A DNA stretch of 64,000 nucleotides, from contig NZ_JARXYX010000015.1 of NCBI RefSeq assembly GCF_029893585.1, forward strand, positions 140,492-204,491. Reading direction: 5' to 3'. The translations under genes were made by a program, and so were the position numbers. This document shows, in pieces, positions 25,528 through 32,568 of the stretch; within the stretch, counting starts at the first letter, position 1, and every line of letters begins with the position of its first letter. The notes under the pieces are model-generated. The model saw only the letters and a list, made by a program, of their open reading frames with translations. It ran no database searches and was not told the origin of the DNA. This stretch comes from Streptomyces sp. LBL. GTDB taxonomy: Bacteria; Actinomycetota; Actinomycetes; Streptomycetales; Streptomycetaceae.

Positions 25528-26507
25528 CGGGAGACCACCTCCATCAAGCGGTGTGCGGCCATGCGCTCGGCGGTGCGCAGGGCTGCCGAGGTCATGATGT
25601 CGAGGTTGCCGGCGTAGGCGGGCAGGTAGTGGGCGGCGCCCTCCACTTCGAGGAACACCGACACCTTGGCGGCCTCGCCGGAGCGGGATGCCTCCGGGAG
25701 CAGGGAGCGCAGCGGGTCGTCGGCGACGACCCGGTCGAACTGCACCTTCTGCTTGAGGCGGTAGCCGGGGACGTAGGCCTGGACGCGGGTGACCATCTCC
25801 TCCACCGAGGCGATGACCGCGGCGTCGTCGCAGTCGCCGACCAGGCAGTGCACGGTGTCCCGCATGATCAGCGGGGGCTCGGCGGGGTTGAGGACGATGA
25901 TGGCCTTGCCGCGGGTCGCGCCGCCGACCTTCTCGATGGCCGCGGAGGTGGTCTCGGTGAACTCGTCGATGTTGGCCCGGGTCCCGGGACCGGCCGAGCG
26001 GGAGGAGATGGAGGCGACGATCTCCCCGTAGTGCACCGGGGTCACGGCGGCGACGGCGGCGACCACGGGGATGGTGGCCTGCCCACCGCAGGTGACCATG
26101 TTGACGTTCGGCGCGTCCAGATGGGCGTCGCCGTTGACCGGCGGCACGACGTAGGGGCCGAGCGCGGCGGGCGTCAGGTCGACGACCGTACGTCCCAGGG
26201 AGCGCAGCACCTCGTCGTGGCGGCGGTGGGCGCCGGCGGAGGTGGCGTCGAAGACGATCTCCACGTCGGCGAACTCGTCCAGGGCGACGAGCCCTTCGAC
26301 GCCCTGGTGGGTGGTGGCGACCTTCAGGCGGCGGGCACGGGCCAGGCCGTCGGAGTCGGGGTCGATGCCCGCCATGGCGGCGATCTCCAGGGAGTCGGAC
26401 AGCCGCAGGACCTTGATCATCAGGTCGGTGCCGATGTTGCCCGAACCGATGACGGCGACCCTGGTCGGGCCGGCGGTGGGCCGTGGGGCCCGGGGAGTGG
26501 TGGTCAT
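25524..26507 (-). CDS. mhpF: Acylating acetaldehyde dehydrogenase (MhpF/BphJ type)
   Basis: About 327 residues with NAD-binding 'AVIGSGNIGTDLM' and the catalytic Cys140 in 'NMVTCGGQAT'. Converts acetaldehyde plus CoA and NAD to acetyl-CoA in complex with the aldolase. Start and stop overlap both neighbours by 4 bases, so the hydratase, dehydrogenase and aldolase are made as one coupled unit. The first 14 residues form a Pro/Thr-rich lead-in. Confidence 0.95.
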   Translation of the reverse strand: MTTTPRAPRPTAGPTRVAVIGSGNIGTDLMIKVLRLSDSLEIAAMAGIDPDSDGLARARRLKVATTHQGVEGLVALDEFADVEIVFDATSAGAHRRHDEVLRSLGRTVVDLTPAALGPYVVPPVNGDAHLDAPNVNMVTCGGQATIPVVAAVAAVTPVHYGEIVASISSRSAGPGTRANIDEFTETTSAAIEKVGGATRGKAIIVLNPAEPPLIMRDTVHCLVGDCDDAAVIASVEEMVTRVQAYVPGYRLKQKVQFDRVVADDPLRSLLPEASRSGEAAKVSVFLEVEGAAHYLPAYAGNLDIMTSAALRTAERMAAHRLMEVVSR

Positions 26508-27325
26508 GCTCCGGTTCCTTCCGTGGCGGCGGCCGCGAACGCGGCGCCGACCGTGCCGAGGCCTTCGATGTGCGCGGTGAACTCGTCGCCTTCGGCGGCG
26601 ACCACCATCGGGCCGAGCGCGCCGGTCAGGACGATGTCACCGGCCCGCAGCGGCTCACCGAGGCGGGCGAGGGTGGAGGCGAGCCAGAGGGCGGCGGTGA
26701 GCGGGCTGCCGAGACAGTCGGCGCCGGTGCCCTGCGAGACGGTCTCGCCGTTCCTGGTCAGGGTCATCCGTACGCCGCGCAGGTCGACCCGGTCGAGCGG
26801 TACGGGGGTGCCGCCGAGGACGAACAGGCCGCTGGAGGCGTTGTCGGCGACGGTGTCGACGATGGTGATGTCCCAGTCGGCGATCCGGCTGTCGACGATC
26901 TCCAGCGCGGGCAGGGCGAACGCCGTGGCCCGCAGCAGGTCGGCGACCGTCGGGTCCCGGTGCGGGAGGTCCGCGCCCAGCACCAGAGCGACCTCCGCCT
27001 CGACCTTGGGCTGCAGGAGGCGACCGGGAGCGATCGAGGCCCCCTCGGGCACGGCCATGTCGGCGAAGAGCGCTCCGAAGTCGGGCTGGTCGACGCCGAG
27101 CTGGCGTTGCACGGCGGGTGACGTCAGACCGATCTTGCGGCCCACCAGCCGCCGGCCCGCGGTGACGGCACGCTCGACGTACCGCCGTTGTACGGCGTAG
27201 GCGGCGTCGATGTCCGCTTCGGGCAGGACATGGCGCACCGGGGAGCAGGGGACGCCGGTGCGGACGGCTTCGTCCAGGACGGCCGCCGCCCTGGTCACGG
27301 CGTCGGCGGAGGCGTGAGCGTTCAT
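26504..27325 (-). CDS. mhpD: 2-oxopent-4-enoate (2-hydroxypentadienoate) hydratase, MhpD type
   Basis: About 273 residues of the fumarylacetoacetase-like hydratase group: 'GRKIGLTSPAVQRQLGV' and 'PKVEAEVALVLG' (metal-binding Glu residues) are typical. Adds water to the dienoate released by the C-C hydrolase to give 4-hydroxy-2-oxovalerate. GGAGG lies 5 bases before the ATG, and the ATG also overlaps the stop of a 16-codon leader ORF. First full-size gene of the lower-pathway operon, divergent from an IclR gene. Confidence 0.93.
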   Translation of the reverse strand: MNAHASADAVTRAAAVLDEAVRTGVPCSPVRHVLPEADIDAAYAVQRRYVERAVTAGRRLVGRKIGLTSPAVQRQLGVDQPDFGALFADMAVPEGASIAPGRLLQPKVEAEVALVLGADLPHRDPTVADLLRATAFALPALEIVDSRIADWDITIVDTVADNASSGLFVLGGTPVPLDRVDLRGVRMTLTRNGETVSQGTGADCLGSPLTAALWLASTLARLGEPLRAGDIVLTGALGPMVVAAEGDEFTAHIEGLGTVGAAFAAAATEGTGA

Positions 27326-27372
27326 GCCCGCCTCCGGCCCGGAGCGGTACGGCGAGAGTGGGGGACGAGCAT
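27322..27372 (-). CDS. 16-codon leader ORF coupled to mhpD
   Basis: ATG at 27372 is preceded at optimal 7-base spacing by a perfect AGGAGG (complement at 27380-27385). It encodes MLVPHSRRTAPGRRRA, then a TGA that overlaps the mhpD ATG (ATGA). Six of 16 residues are Arg. A perfect ribosome site plus exact overlap argue for translation. It may couple or attenuate mhpD translation. It is too short for homology evidence, so its status rests on these signals. Confidence 0.5.
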   Translation of the reverse strand: MLVPHSRRTAPGRRRA

Positions 27373-27411
27373 GCGGCTACCTCCTGGAGTGAACGGGACA
27401 CAGCGAAACGG

Positions 27412-27436
27412 GGCACCGCGAACGGCGCATGGTGCC
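27412..27436. promoter_or_regulatory. Inverted repeat GGCACC-N13-GGTGCC upstream of the mhpD leader
   Basis: Perfect 6-bp arms at 27412-27417 and 27431-27436, within the 197-bp region between divergent mhpD and the IclR gene. Candidate operator or promoter-proximal dyad for the lower-pathway operon. Confidence 0.35.
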
Positions 27437-27516
27437 AGATGTTCGGCGGAGGGGACGGCGGCCGTCACATCCGCGCATCTCAGGTATAGGCGCGGGCTCC
27501 GCACCGCGGCAAAATA

Positions 27517-27535
27517 TGTTCCATGACACGGAACA
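27517..27535. promoter_or_regulatory. IclR operator candidate overlapping its own start codon
   Basis: TGTTCC (27517-27522), the 7 bases ATGACAC, then GGAACA (27530-27535): a perfect 6-bp inverted repeat whose spacer begins with the ATG at 27523. No Shine-Dalgarno sequence precedes that ATG, so the transcript may be leaderless and occupancy of this site would block initiation directly. IclR autoregulation is common; binding is inferred. Confidence 0.5.
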
Positions 27536-28302
27536 GCGCGAACGGGAACATGCTCGAAAAGGCGGTGGCGATCCTCGACTGCTTCCGTCCGGCCGGGGGC
27601 GCGTTCCGCCTCACAGAACTCACCGCGCGTACGGGACTCGCCAAGGCCACCGTGTTCCGGCTCTGCGCCGACCTGGTGCGCCTCGGTCTGCTAGAGCGCG
27701 AGGCGGAGACCTACCGGCTGGGCGGCGCGCTCTTCGAACTGGGTTCGCTGGTCCCGCGCCGGCTCGATCTGCGGGAGACGGCGCTGCCCTTCCTCCAGGA
27801 CCTCTTCGAGGCCACGCACGAGACCGTGCACCTCGGGGTGCGGGACGGACACGACGTGGTCTACATCGAGCGGATCCACGGCCATCAGGCCCTGGCCCTG
27901 CCATCTCGCATCGGCGGCCGGCTCCCGCTGACGTGTACCGGGGTCGGCAAGGCGCTGCTGGCGTTCTCCGGCACCGAGCTGACCGACAACGTACTGGCCC
28001 GGCCGCTGGCCCGGCTCACCCCGCACTCGGTCACCGACCCGGCGCGGCTGCGTACCGCCATCGAGCAGGTCCAGGTGTCCGGCCTCGCCTACGAGGAGCA
28101 GGAGGCGGCTCTCGGCGTCAGCTGTATCGCCGCGCCCGTCTTCGACGGACCGACGGCTGTGGCGGCGCTGTCGGTGGCCGTGCCGCGAGCCCGGTATCAC
28201 CCGGCCCAACTGGCGCCCGCCGTGCGGACGGCCGCCCTGGGCCTGTCGCGGGTGCTGCGTACGGGCCGGGACGCGCAGGGAGGCGCCCGCGCCTCGACGT
28301 GA
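27523..28302 (+). CDS. IclR-family regulator of the lower meta-cleavage operon
   Basis: About 259 residues: winged helix ('LTELTARTGLAKATVFRLC') and IclR effector domain ('RLPLTCTGVGKALLAF', 'GVSCIAAPVF'). Divergent from mhpD-F-E, the usual arrangement for an MhpR-like regulator, although the sequence does not show whether it activates or represses. A perfect dyad spans its start codon. It is the third IclR gene in 19 kb and is the most divergent of the three in its N-terminus. Confidence 0.92.
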   Translation: MTRNSANGNMLEKAVAILDCFRPAGGAFRLTELTARTGLAKATVFRLCADLVRLGLLEREAETYRLGGALFELGSLVPRRLDLRETALPFLQDLFEATHETVHLGVRDGHDVVYIERIHGHQALALPSRIGGRLPLTCTGVGKALLAFSGTELTDNVLARPLARLTPHSVTDPARLRTAIEQVQVSGLAYEEQEAALGVSCIAAPVFDGPTAVAALSVAVPRARYHPAQLAPAVRTAALGLSRVLRTGRDAQGGARAST

Positions 28303-28331
28303 GCTCTTCGTCCGGCCTGCCGTGCAGGAGA

Positions 28332-28378
28332 ACTTCGCAAGAGGACTTCACAGGGGAACTTCGCAGGGGAACTTCGCG
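28332..28378. repeat. 13-bp direct repeats (3.6 copies) before htpG
   Basis: Units start at 28332, 28345, 28358 and 28371: ACTTCGCAAGAGG, ACTTCACAGGGGA, ACTTCGCAGGGGA and the partial ACTTCGCG. They lie between the IclR stop and the htpG start, about 80-130 bases before htpG. Could be a regulatory iteron-like array or simple slippage product. Confidence 0.8.
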
Positions 28379-28460
28379 CTTCACTGCAGGGGTTTGATTA
28401 CAGTGACTGCACCGGTGACCGGTGATCCATCGACCAAGTCAAGTGAGGTAAGCGCGAACC

Positions 28461-30362
28461 ATGTCGACCGAAACGTTTGAGTTCCAGGTAGAGGCCCGTC
28501 AGCTGCTCCAGCTGATGATCCACTCGGTCTACTCGAACAAGGACGTCTTCCTCCGTGAGCTCGTCTCCAACGCCTCCGACGCGCTGGACAAGCTGCGTCT
28601 GGCCGTACTGCGGGACGACTCACTCGACGCCGACATCTCCGACCTGCACATCGAGCTCGAGATCGACAAGGACGCCCGTACGCTCACGGTGCGCGACAAC
28701 GGCGTCGGGATGTCGTACGAGGAGGTCGGACAGCTCATCGGCACGATCGCCAACTCGGGCACGGCCGAGTTCCTCCGGGAGTTGCGGGAGGCACAGGACA
28801 CGGCCGGCGCGGAGGGACTGATCGGCCAGTTCGGTGTCGGCTTCTACTCCGGCTTCATGGTGGCGGACGAGGTCACCCTGCTGACGCGGCGCGCAGGCGA
28901 GAAGAAGGGCACCCGCTGGACGTCCAGCGGCGAGGGCACGTACACCCTGGAGCACGCCGACAACGCGCCGCAGGGCACCTCGGTCACGCTGCGTCTCAAG
29001 CCGGCCGACCCCGACAACCAGCTGCACGACTACACCTCGGTGTGGAAGATCAAGGAGATCGTCAAGCGCTACTCGGACTTCATCACCTGGCCGGTCAAGC
29101 TGGTCGGGGAAGCGGGGAGCGAGGACGGCGGACCGGCCGAACCCGAGACGCTGAACTCGATGAAGGCGCTCTGGGCGCGTTCACGCGACGAGGTGTCCGA
29201 GGACGAGTACCACGAGCTGTACAAGCACATCAGCCACGACTGGCGCGACCCGCTGGAGACCATCCAGTTGCAGGCCGAGGGGACGTTCGAGTACCAGGCC
29301 CTGCTGTTCGTCCCGGCGCATGCCCCGCACGACCTGTTCACGCAGGACTTCAAGCGCGGGGTGCAGTTGTATGTCAAGCGCGTGTTCATCATGGACGACT
29401 GCGAGGCGCTGCTGCCTCCGTATCTCCGCTTCGTCAAGGGCGTGGTCGACGCGCAGGACCTCTCGCTCAACGTCTCCCGCGAGATCCTGCAACAGGACCG
29501 GCACATCCGGATGATGCAGCGGCGGCTGACGAAGAAGGTGCTGTCGTCGGTCAAGAGCATGATGGCCGGCGACCCCGAGCGTTACGCCACGTTCTGGCGG
29601 GAGTTCGGCGCGGTGGTGAAGGAAGGGCTCATCACCGACTCCGACAACCGCGACGCCGTTCTCGCGGTGTCGTCGTTCGCGACCACGCACGGCGAGGACG
29701 AGACGGTCACGCTGAAGCAGTACGTGGAGCGGGTGCCGGACGGGCAGGAGAACATCTACTACATCACCGGCGGGTCCCGGCAGAGCATCGACAACTCCCC
29801 GCACATGGAGGCCTTCCGGGAGCGGGGCATCGAGGTGCTCCTGCTCACCGATCCCGTCGACGAGGTGTGGGTCGACGCGGTGGGCGAGTTCGAGGGCAAG
29901 CGGCTTCAGTCGATCGCCAAGGGGGAGATCGACCTCGGTGCGCAGGGTGACAAGACGTCCGAGGACGAGCGGGAGAAGCAGGCCGAGGAGTACGCGGACC
30001 TGCTCGGCTGGATGAGCCAGGAGCTGGACGAGGACGTCAAGGAGGTGCGGCTGTCGTCGCGCCTGACGGTGTCGCCGGCCTGCGTCGTCGCTGACGCGCA
30101 GGATCTGACACCGGCGCTGGAGAACATGTACCGGGCCATGGGGCAAGAGGTGCCGCGTACCAAGCGCATTCTCGAACTCAACGCCGACCACCAGCTGGTG
30201 AAGGGCCTGAACCAGGCGTACCGGGATCGCGAGGACCGCTCCGGCCTCACCGAGACCGCCCAGTTGCTGTACTCCCTGGCCGTCCTGGCGGAGGGCGGCC
30301 GGCCGGCCGACCCCGCGCACTTCGTGAAGATGGTGGCGGACCGTCTGGAACGCACGTTGTAA
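28461..30362 (+). CDS. htpG: Hsp90-family molecular chaperone HtpG
   Basis: 633 residues, normal length for bacterial Hsp90. The N-terminal GHKL ATPase has '[14 protein letters not shown]', 'DNGVGMS' and '[15 protein letters not shown]'. The middle domain has '[16 protein letters not shown]' with the conserved catalytic Arg region, followed by a C-terminal dimerisation domain. GAGG precedes the ATG. ATP-dependent cytosolic chaperone. No HspR inverted repeat was noticed upstream; a 13-bp repeat array and an ACCGGTGACCGGT element lie there instead. Unrelated to the catabolic genes around it. Confidence 0.98.
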
Positions 30363-30385
30363 GCGGGGCGGACGCAGCCAGGGGA

Positions 30386-30415
30386 CGCCCGGCGGTCGCG
30401 GTGGACCGCCGGGCG
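30386..30415. terminator. Hairpin terminator after htpG
   Basis: Perfect 12-bp stem, CGCCCGGCGGTC (30386-30397) with its complement at 30404-30415, and a 6-base loop. It begins 23 bases after the htpG stop and also faces the convergent small gene ending at 30450. Confidence 0.85.
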
Positions 30416-30449
30416 GCTCAGTTCACGGTGTTGCCGCGGCTGCCGCCGG

Positions 30450-30713
30450 TCAGCCCTCCAGCTTCTCGAACAGGAACTCGTGTTTGAGGAACGACGTGTC
30501 GTACTCGTGACCGGGGTGCGGTGGCAGCAGCTGGGAGGCCTGGAACAGTCGCCATCCGTCCCGCAGGGCGGCGAGGCCTGTCTGGTACGGCGGCTCGTCG
30601 CTGTCCCCGGTCGTCGGACGGGAGGCGCCGGTGCCGTCGTAGCGGGACCAGCCCACCACGTCGGCGTCCAGGGCCGAGGAGGCCAGATAGAGCACCAGGA
30701 CCTGCTGTTTCAC
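30450..30713 (-). CDS. 87-residue protein of unknown function, coupled to a PhyH gene
   Basis: GTG start overlaps the stop of the PhyH oxygenase (GTGA). The product has no signal peptide or membrane span. It begins with a beta-strand-like 'KQQVLVLYLAS' and has aromatic-rich segments 'GWSRYDG' and 'DGWRLFQASQL', then 'HEYDTSFLKHEFLFEKLEG' at the C-terminus. I do not recognise a family. Coupling and coherent composition support a real gene, perhaps an accessory protein of the PhyH enzyme. Confidence 0.7.
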   Translation of the reverse strand: MKQQVLVLYLASSALDADVVGWSRYDGTGASRPTTGDSDEPPYQTGLAALRDGWRLFQASQLLPPHPGHEYDTSFLKHEFLFEKLEG

Positions 30714-31528
30714 GCGTGGCTCCTCAGGGTCGGCCGGTTGCTGACGCGAGTGACCCAGTACTCGACGTCGAAGGAGTCGTCCCCGGTCAGCGCACGCCAC
30801 AGCAGGACCCGGTTGTAGATCTCCAGCCGGGCGGTGGCCTGTTCGTACCACGGGAAGCGGGTGCCGAGTTCCGTCGGCACGGCGGGATCGTGCAGGTCGG
30901 AGGTGTCCCACAGACGGACCTGCGGCACGGTCGGATTGAAGCGGACCTTGTACATGTACCGCCGCCGTTCGGTGTCGTTGCGGCGACCGCTGTGCCAGAT
31001 CCCGTGATGGACCAGGACCACTGTCCCGGCCGGGCAGGTGAGTCGGGTCTGCCCGCGCAGGTTCTGGACGCGCCCGATGTCCGTCTCGTTGACGCGCCGC
31101 AGGTGGCTTCCCGGCACGCTGAGGGTGCCTCCCATGTCGCGGGTCACCTCATGCGGGTAGTACATGAGCTGGACGTCGAACGCGTCGGGCCGGACGTCGA
31201 TGATCGCGTCCCCGTGCAGGTCCTGAGCAGTGCCCTCGTGCGGTTCGCGCACGTGCACCGCGTGGTGGTCGACCGTCGGATCGGGTCCGACCAGGCTCTG
31301 CAGGGCGCCGGACACGACGGGCAGGGAGAGCAGTTCGTGGACGAACGTGCCCTGGGCGAACGCCTTCGACAGCGGAGTGCCGTACGGCAGCCCGGGCATC
31401 CCGGCCGACAGGGCCTCGACGGCCCTCTCGTTGATCTCCCGCGGCACGATCCCGTCCAGGCGCAGAAAACCCTGCGCGACGAAGCGCGCCATCTGCACCG
31501 AGGTGAGTAGCTGTGGAGTGGTGGACAT
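30710..31528 (-). CDS. Phytanoyl-CoA dioxygenase (PhyH)-family Fe(II)/2-oxoglutarate oxygenase
   Basis: About 272 residues. The facial triad is H-x-D in 'DLHGDAI' and a distal His in 'VLVHHGIWHSGRRN', with the following Arg as a likely 2-oxoglutarate contact. 'GGTLSVPGSHLRRVN' between them is typical of PhyH proteins. Substrate unknown; relatives hydroxylate acyl-CoAs, amino acids or natural products. Divergent from an AraC regulator 73 bases away and coupled to a small gene downstream. Confidence 0.88.
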   Translation of the reverse strand: MSTTPQLLTSVQMARFVAQGFLRLDGIVPREINERAVEALSAGMPGLPYGTPLSKAFAQGTFVHELLSLPVVSGALQSLVGPDPTVDHHAVHVREPHEGTAQDLHGDAIIDVRPDAFDVQLMYYPHEVTRDMGGTLSVPGSHLRRVNETDIGRVQNLRGQTRLTCPAGTVVLVHHGIWHSGRRNDTERRRYMYKVRFNPTVPQVRLWDTSDLHDPAVPTELGTRFPWYEQATARLEIYNRVLLWRALTGDDSFDVEYWVTRVSNRPTLRSHA

Positions 31529-31601
31529 GCGACGAATGTAGGGCGTGGATCCCGCACGGTCGTGGGACGCATTCGCCGACTACTGGTAAATTTCCGCTCC
31601 C

Positions 31602-32387
31602 ATGGAGCACGTACGCCTCTCACTCGACGCGCCGCCGGAGGTGGTGAACGCGGGTGTCGGCGTGCACGGAGTCTCCACGGCGCACGAGGTCTTCCGGCTG
31701 CCCGACCTGTGGCAACTGCATCTCTACAACTACTCGGGCGCCCTCTCCGTGGGCGGCGCCGTCCACCCCGTCCGGCCCGGACATGTGAGCCTGGTTCCGC
31801 CGGACACGGAGGTGCACTTCCATTACCGCGGCCGATCGGAGCATCTGTACGCCCATCTGCGCCTCGCGGACACCGACGCGCCGCACAGGGTGCCGGTCAT
31901 GCAGGACGCCGCGGCCGAGGGCGCCCTGTTGGCCCATCTGCTCAGACACGCGGTCGCCGCGGTGCCCGTCTCACCCGCGCGGGCGTCCGCCGAGGTCTGG
32001 ACGGTGCTCTGGCACGTCGCCCATTTGACCGGCTCCGTTCACGACGGGCGGCAGCACCCCGTCGTGGCCGCTGCCCAGGCCTACGTCGAGGAGCGGCTGG
32101 CCGACCCGTTGGCCGTGCCCGACATCGCTCGCGCGGCCGGCGTCTCGCACACCCATCTGACCAGGCTGTTCCGCGCCGAAACCGGCCAGACGGTCGTCGC
32201 CTACGTCCGCCACCGGCGGCTGGAGCGCGCCCGTCATCTGCTGCTCGCCTCCACCCTGCCGATCCCGGCCGTCGCGGCCGCGGTGGGCATCGCCGACCTG
32301 CAGGCGTTCAACAAGGCCTGCCGACGCGAACTGGGCGCGGGCCCGCGTGCCGTACGCGAGGCCGGGGCCACGGTGAGACAGAGCTGA
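31602..32387 (+). CDS. AraC-family transcriptional regulator
   Basis: About 261 residues: an N-terminal cupin-like sensing domain ('PGHVSLVPPDTEVHFHY') and a C-terminal double helix-turn-helix ('LAVPDIARAAGVSHTHLTRLFRAETGQ', 'IPAVAAAVGIADLQAFNKACRRELG'). Divergent from the PhyH gene; the 73-bp gap holds a CGAATG (31533-31538) / CATTCG (31570-31575) dyad. A TAAATT (31587-31592) 10 bases before the ATG suggests a leaderless start. Could regulate the PhyH pair, the GH29 gene downstream, or both. Confidence 0.9.
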   Translation: MEHVRLSLDAPPEVVNAGVGVHGVSTAHEVFRLPDLWQLHLYNYSGALSVGGAVHPVRPGHVSLVPPDTEVHFHYRGRSEHLYAHLRLADTDAPHRVPVMQDAAAEGALLAHLLRHAVAAVPVSPARASAEVWTVLWHVAHLTGSVHDGRQHPVVAAAQAYVEERLADPLAVPDIARAAGVSHTHLTRLFRAETGQTVVAYVRHRRLERARHLLLASTLPIPAVAAAVGIADLQAFNKACRRELGAGPRAVREAGATVRQS

Positions 32388-32512
32388 GCCGTCCTTCGAG
32401 GCGCGGCGGGGGACATGAGGGACAGTCGACCCGACGGAGTATCAAGCCTGACGTGGGCAACAAACCATAGCCATCCTACCTATTTCCTGGACAGGCACCT
32501 CCTCCTGCACGG

Positions 32513-32553
32513 TTGACAGCTCATGGAGCTCACTGAAGTATCAGACATCCGAT
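32513..32553 (+). promoter_or_regulatory. Promoter with operator elements for the GH29 gene
   Basis: TTGACA (32513-32518), 17 bases, AAGTAT (32536-32541). The spacer holds a perfect AGCTC-ATG-GAGCT dyad (32518-32530). Just downstream is ATCCGATGAAT (from 32547), an 11-base element also present downstream of the GH95 promoter at 44428. A shared regulator is inferred. Confidence 0.55.
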
Positions 32554-32568
32554 GAATTGGAGCCACTC

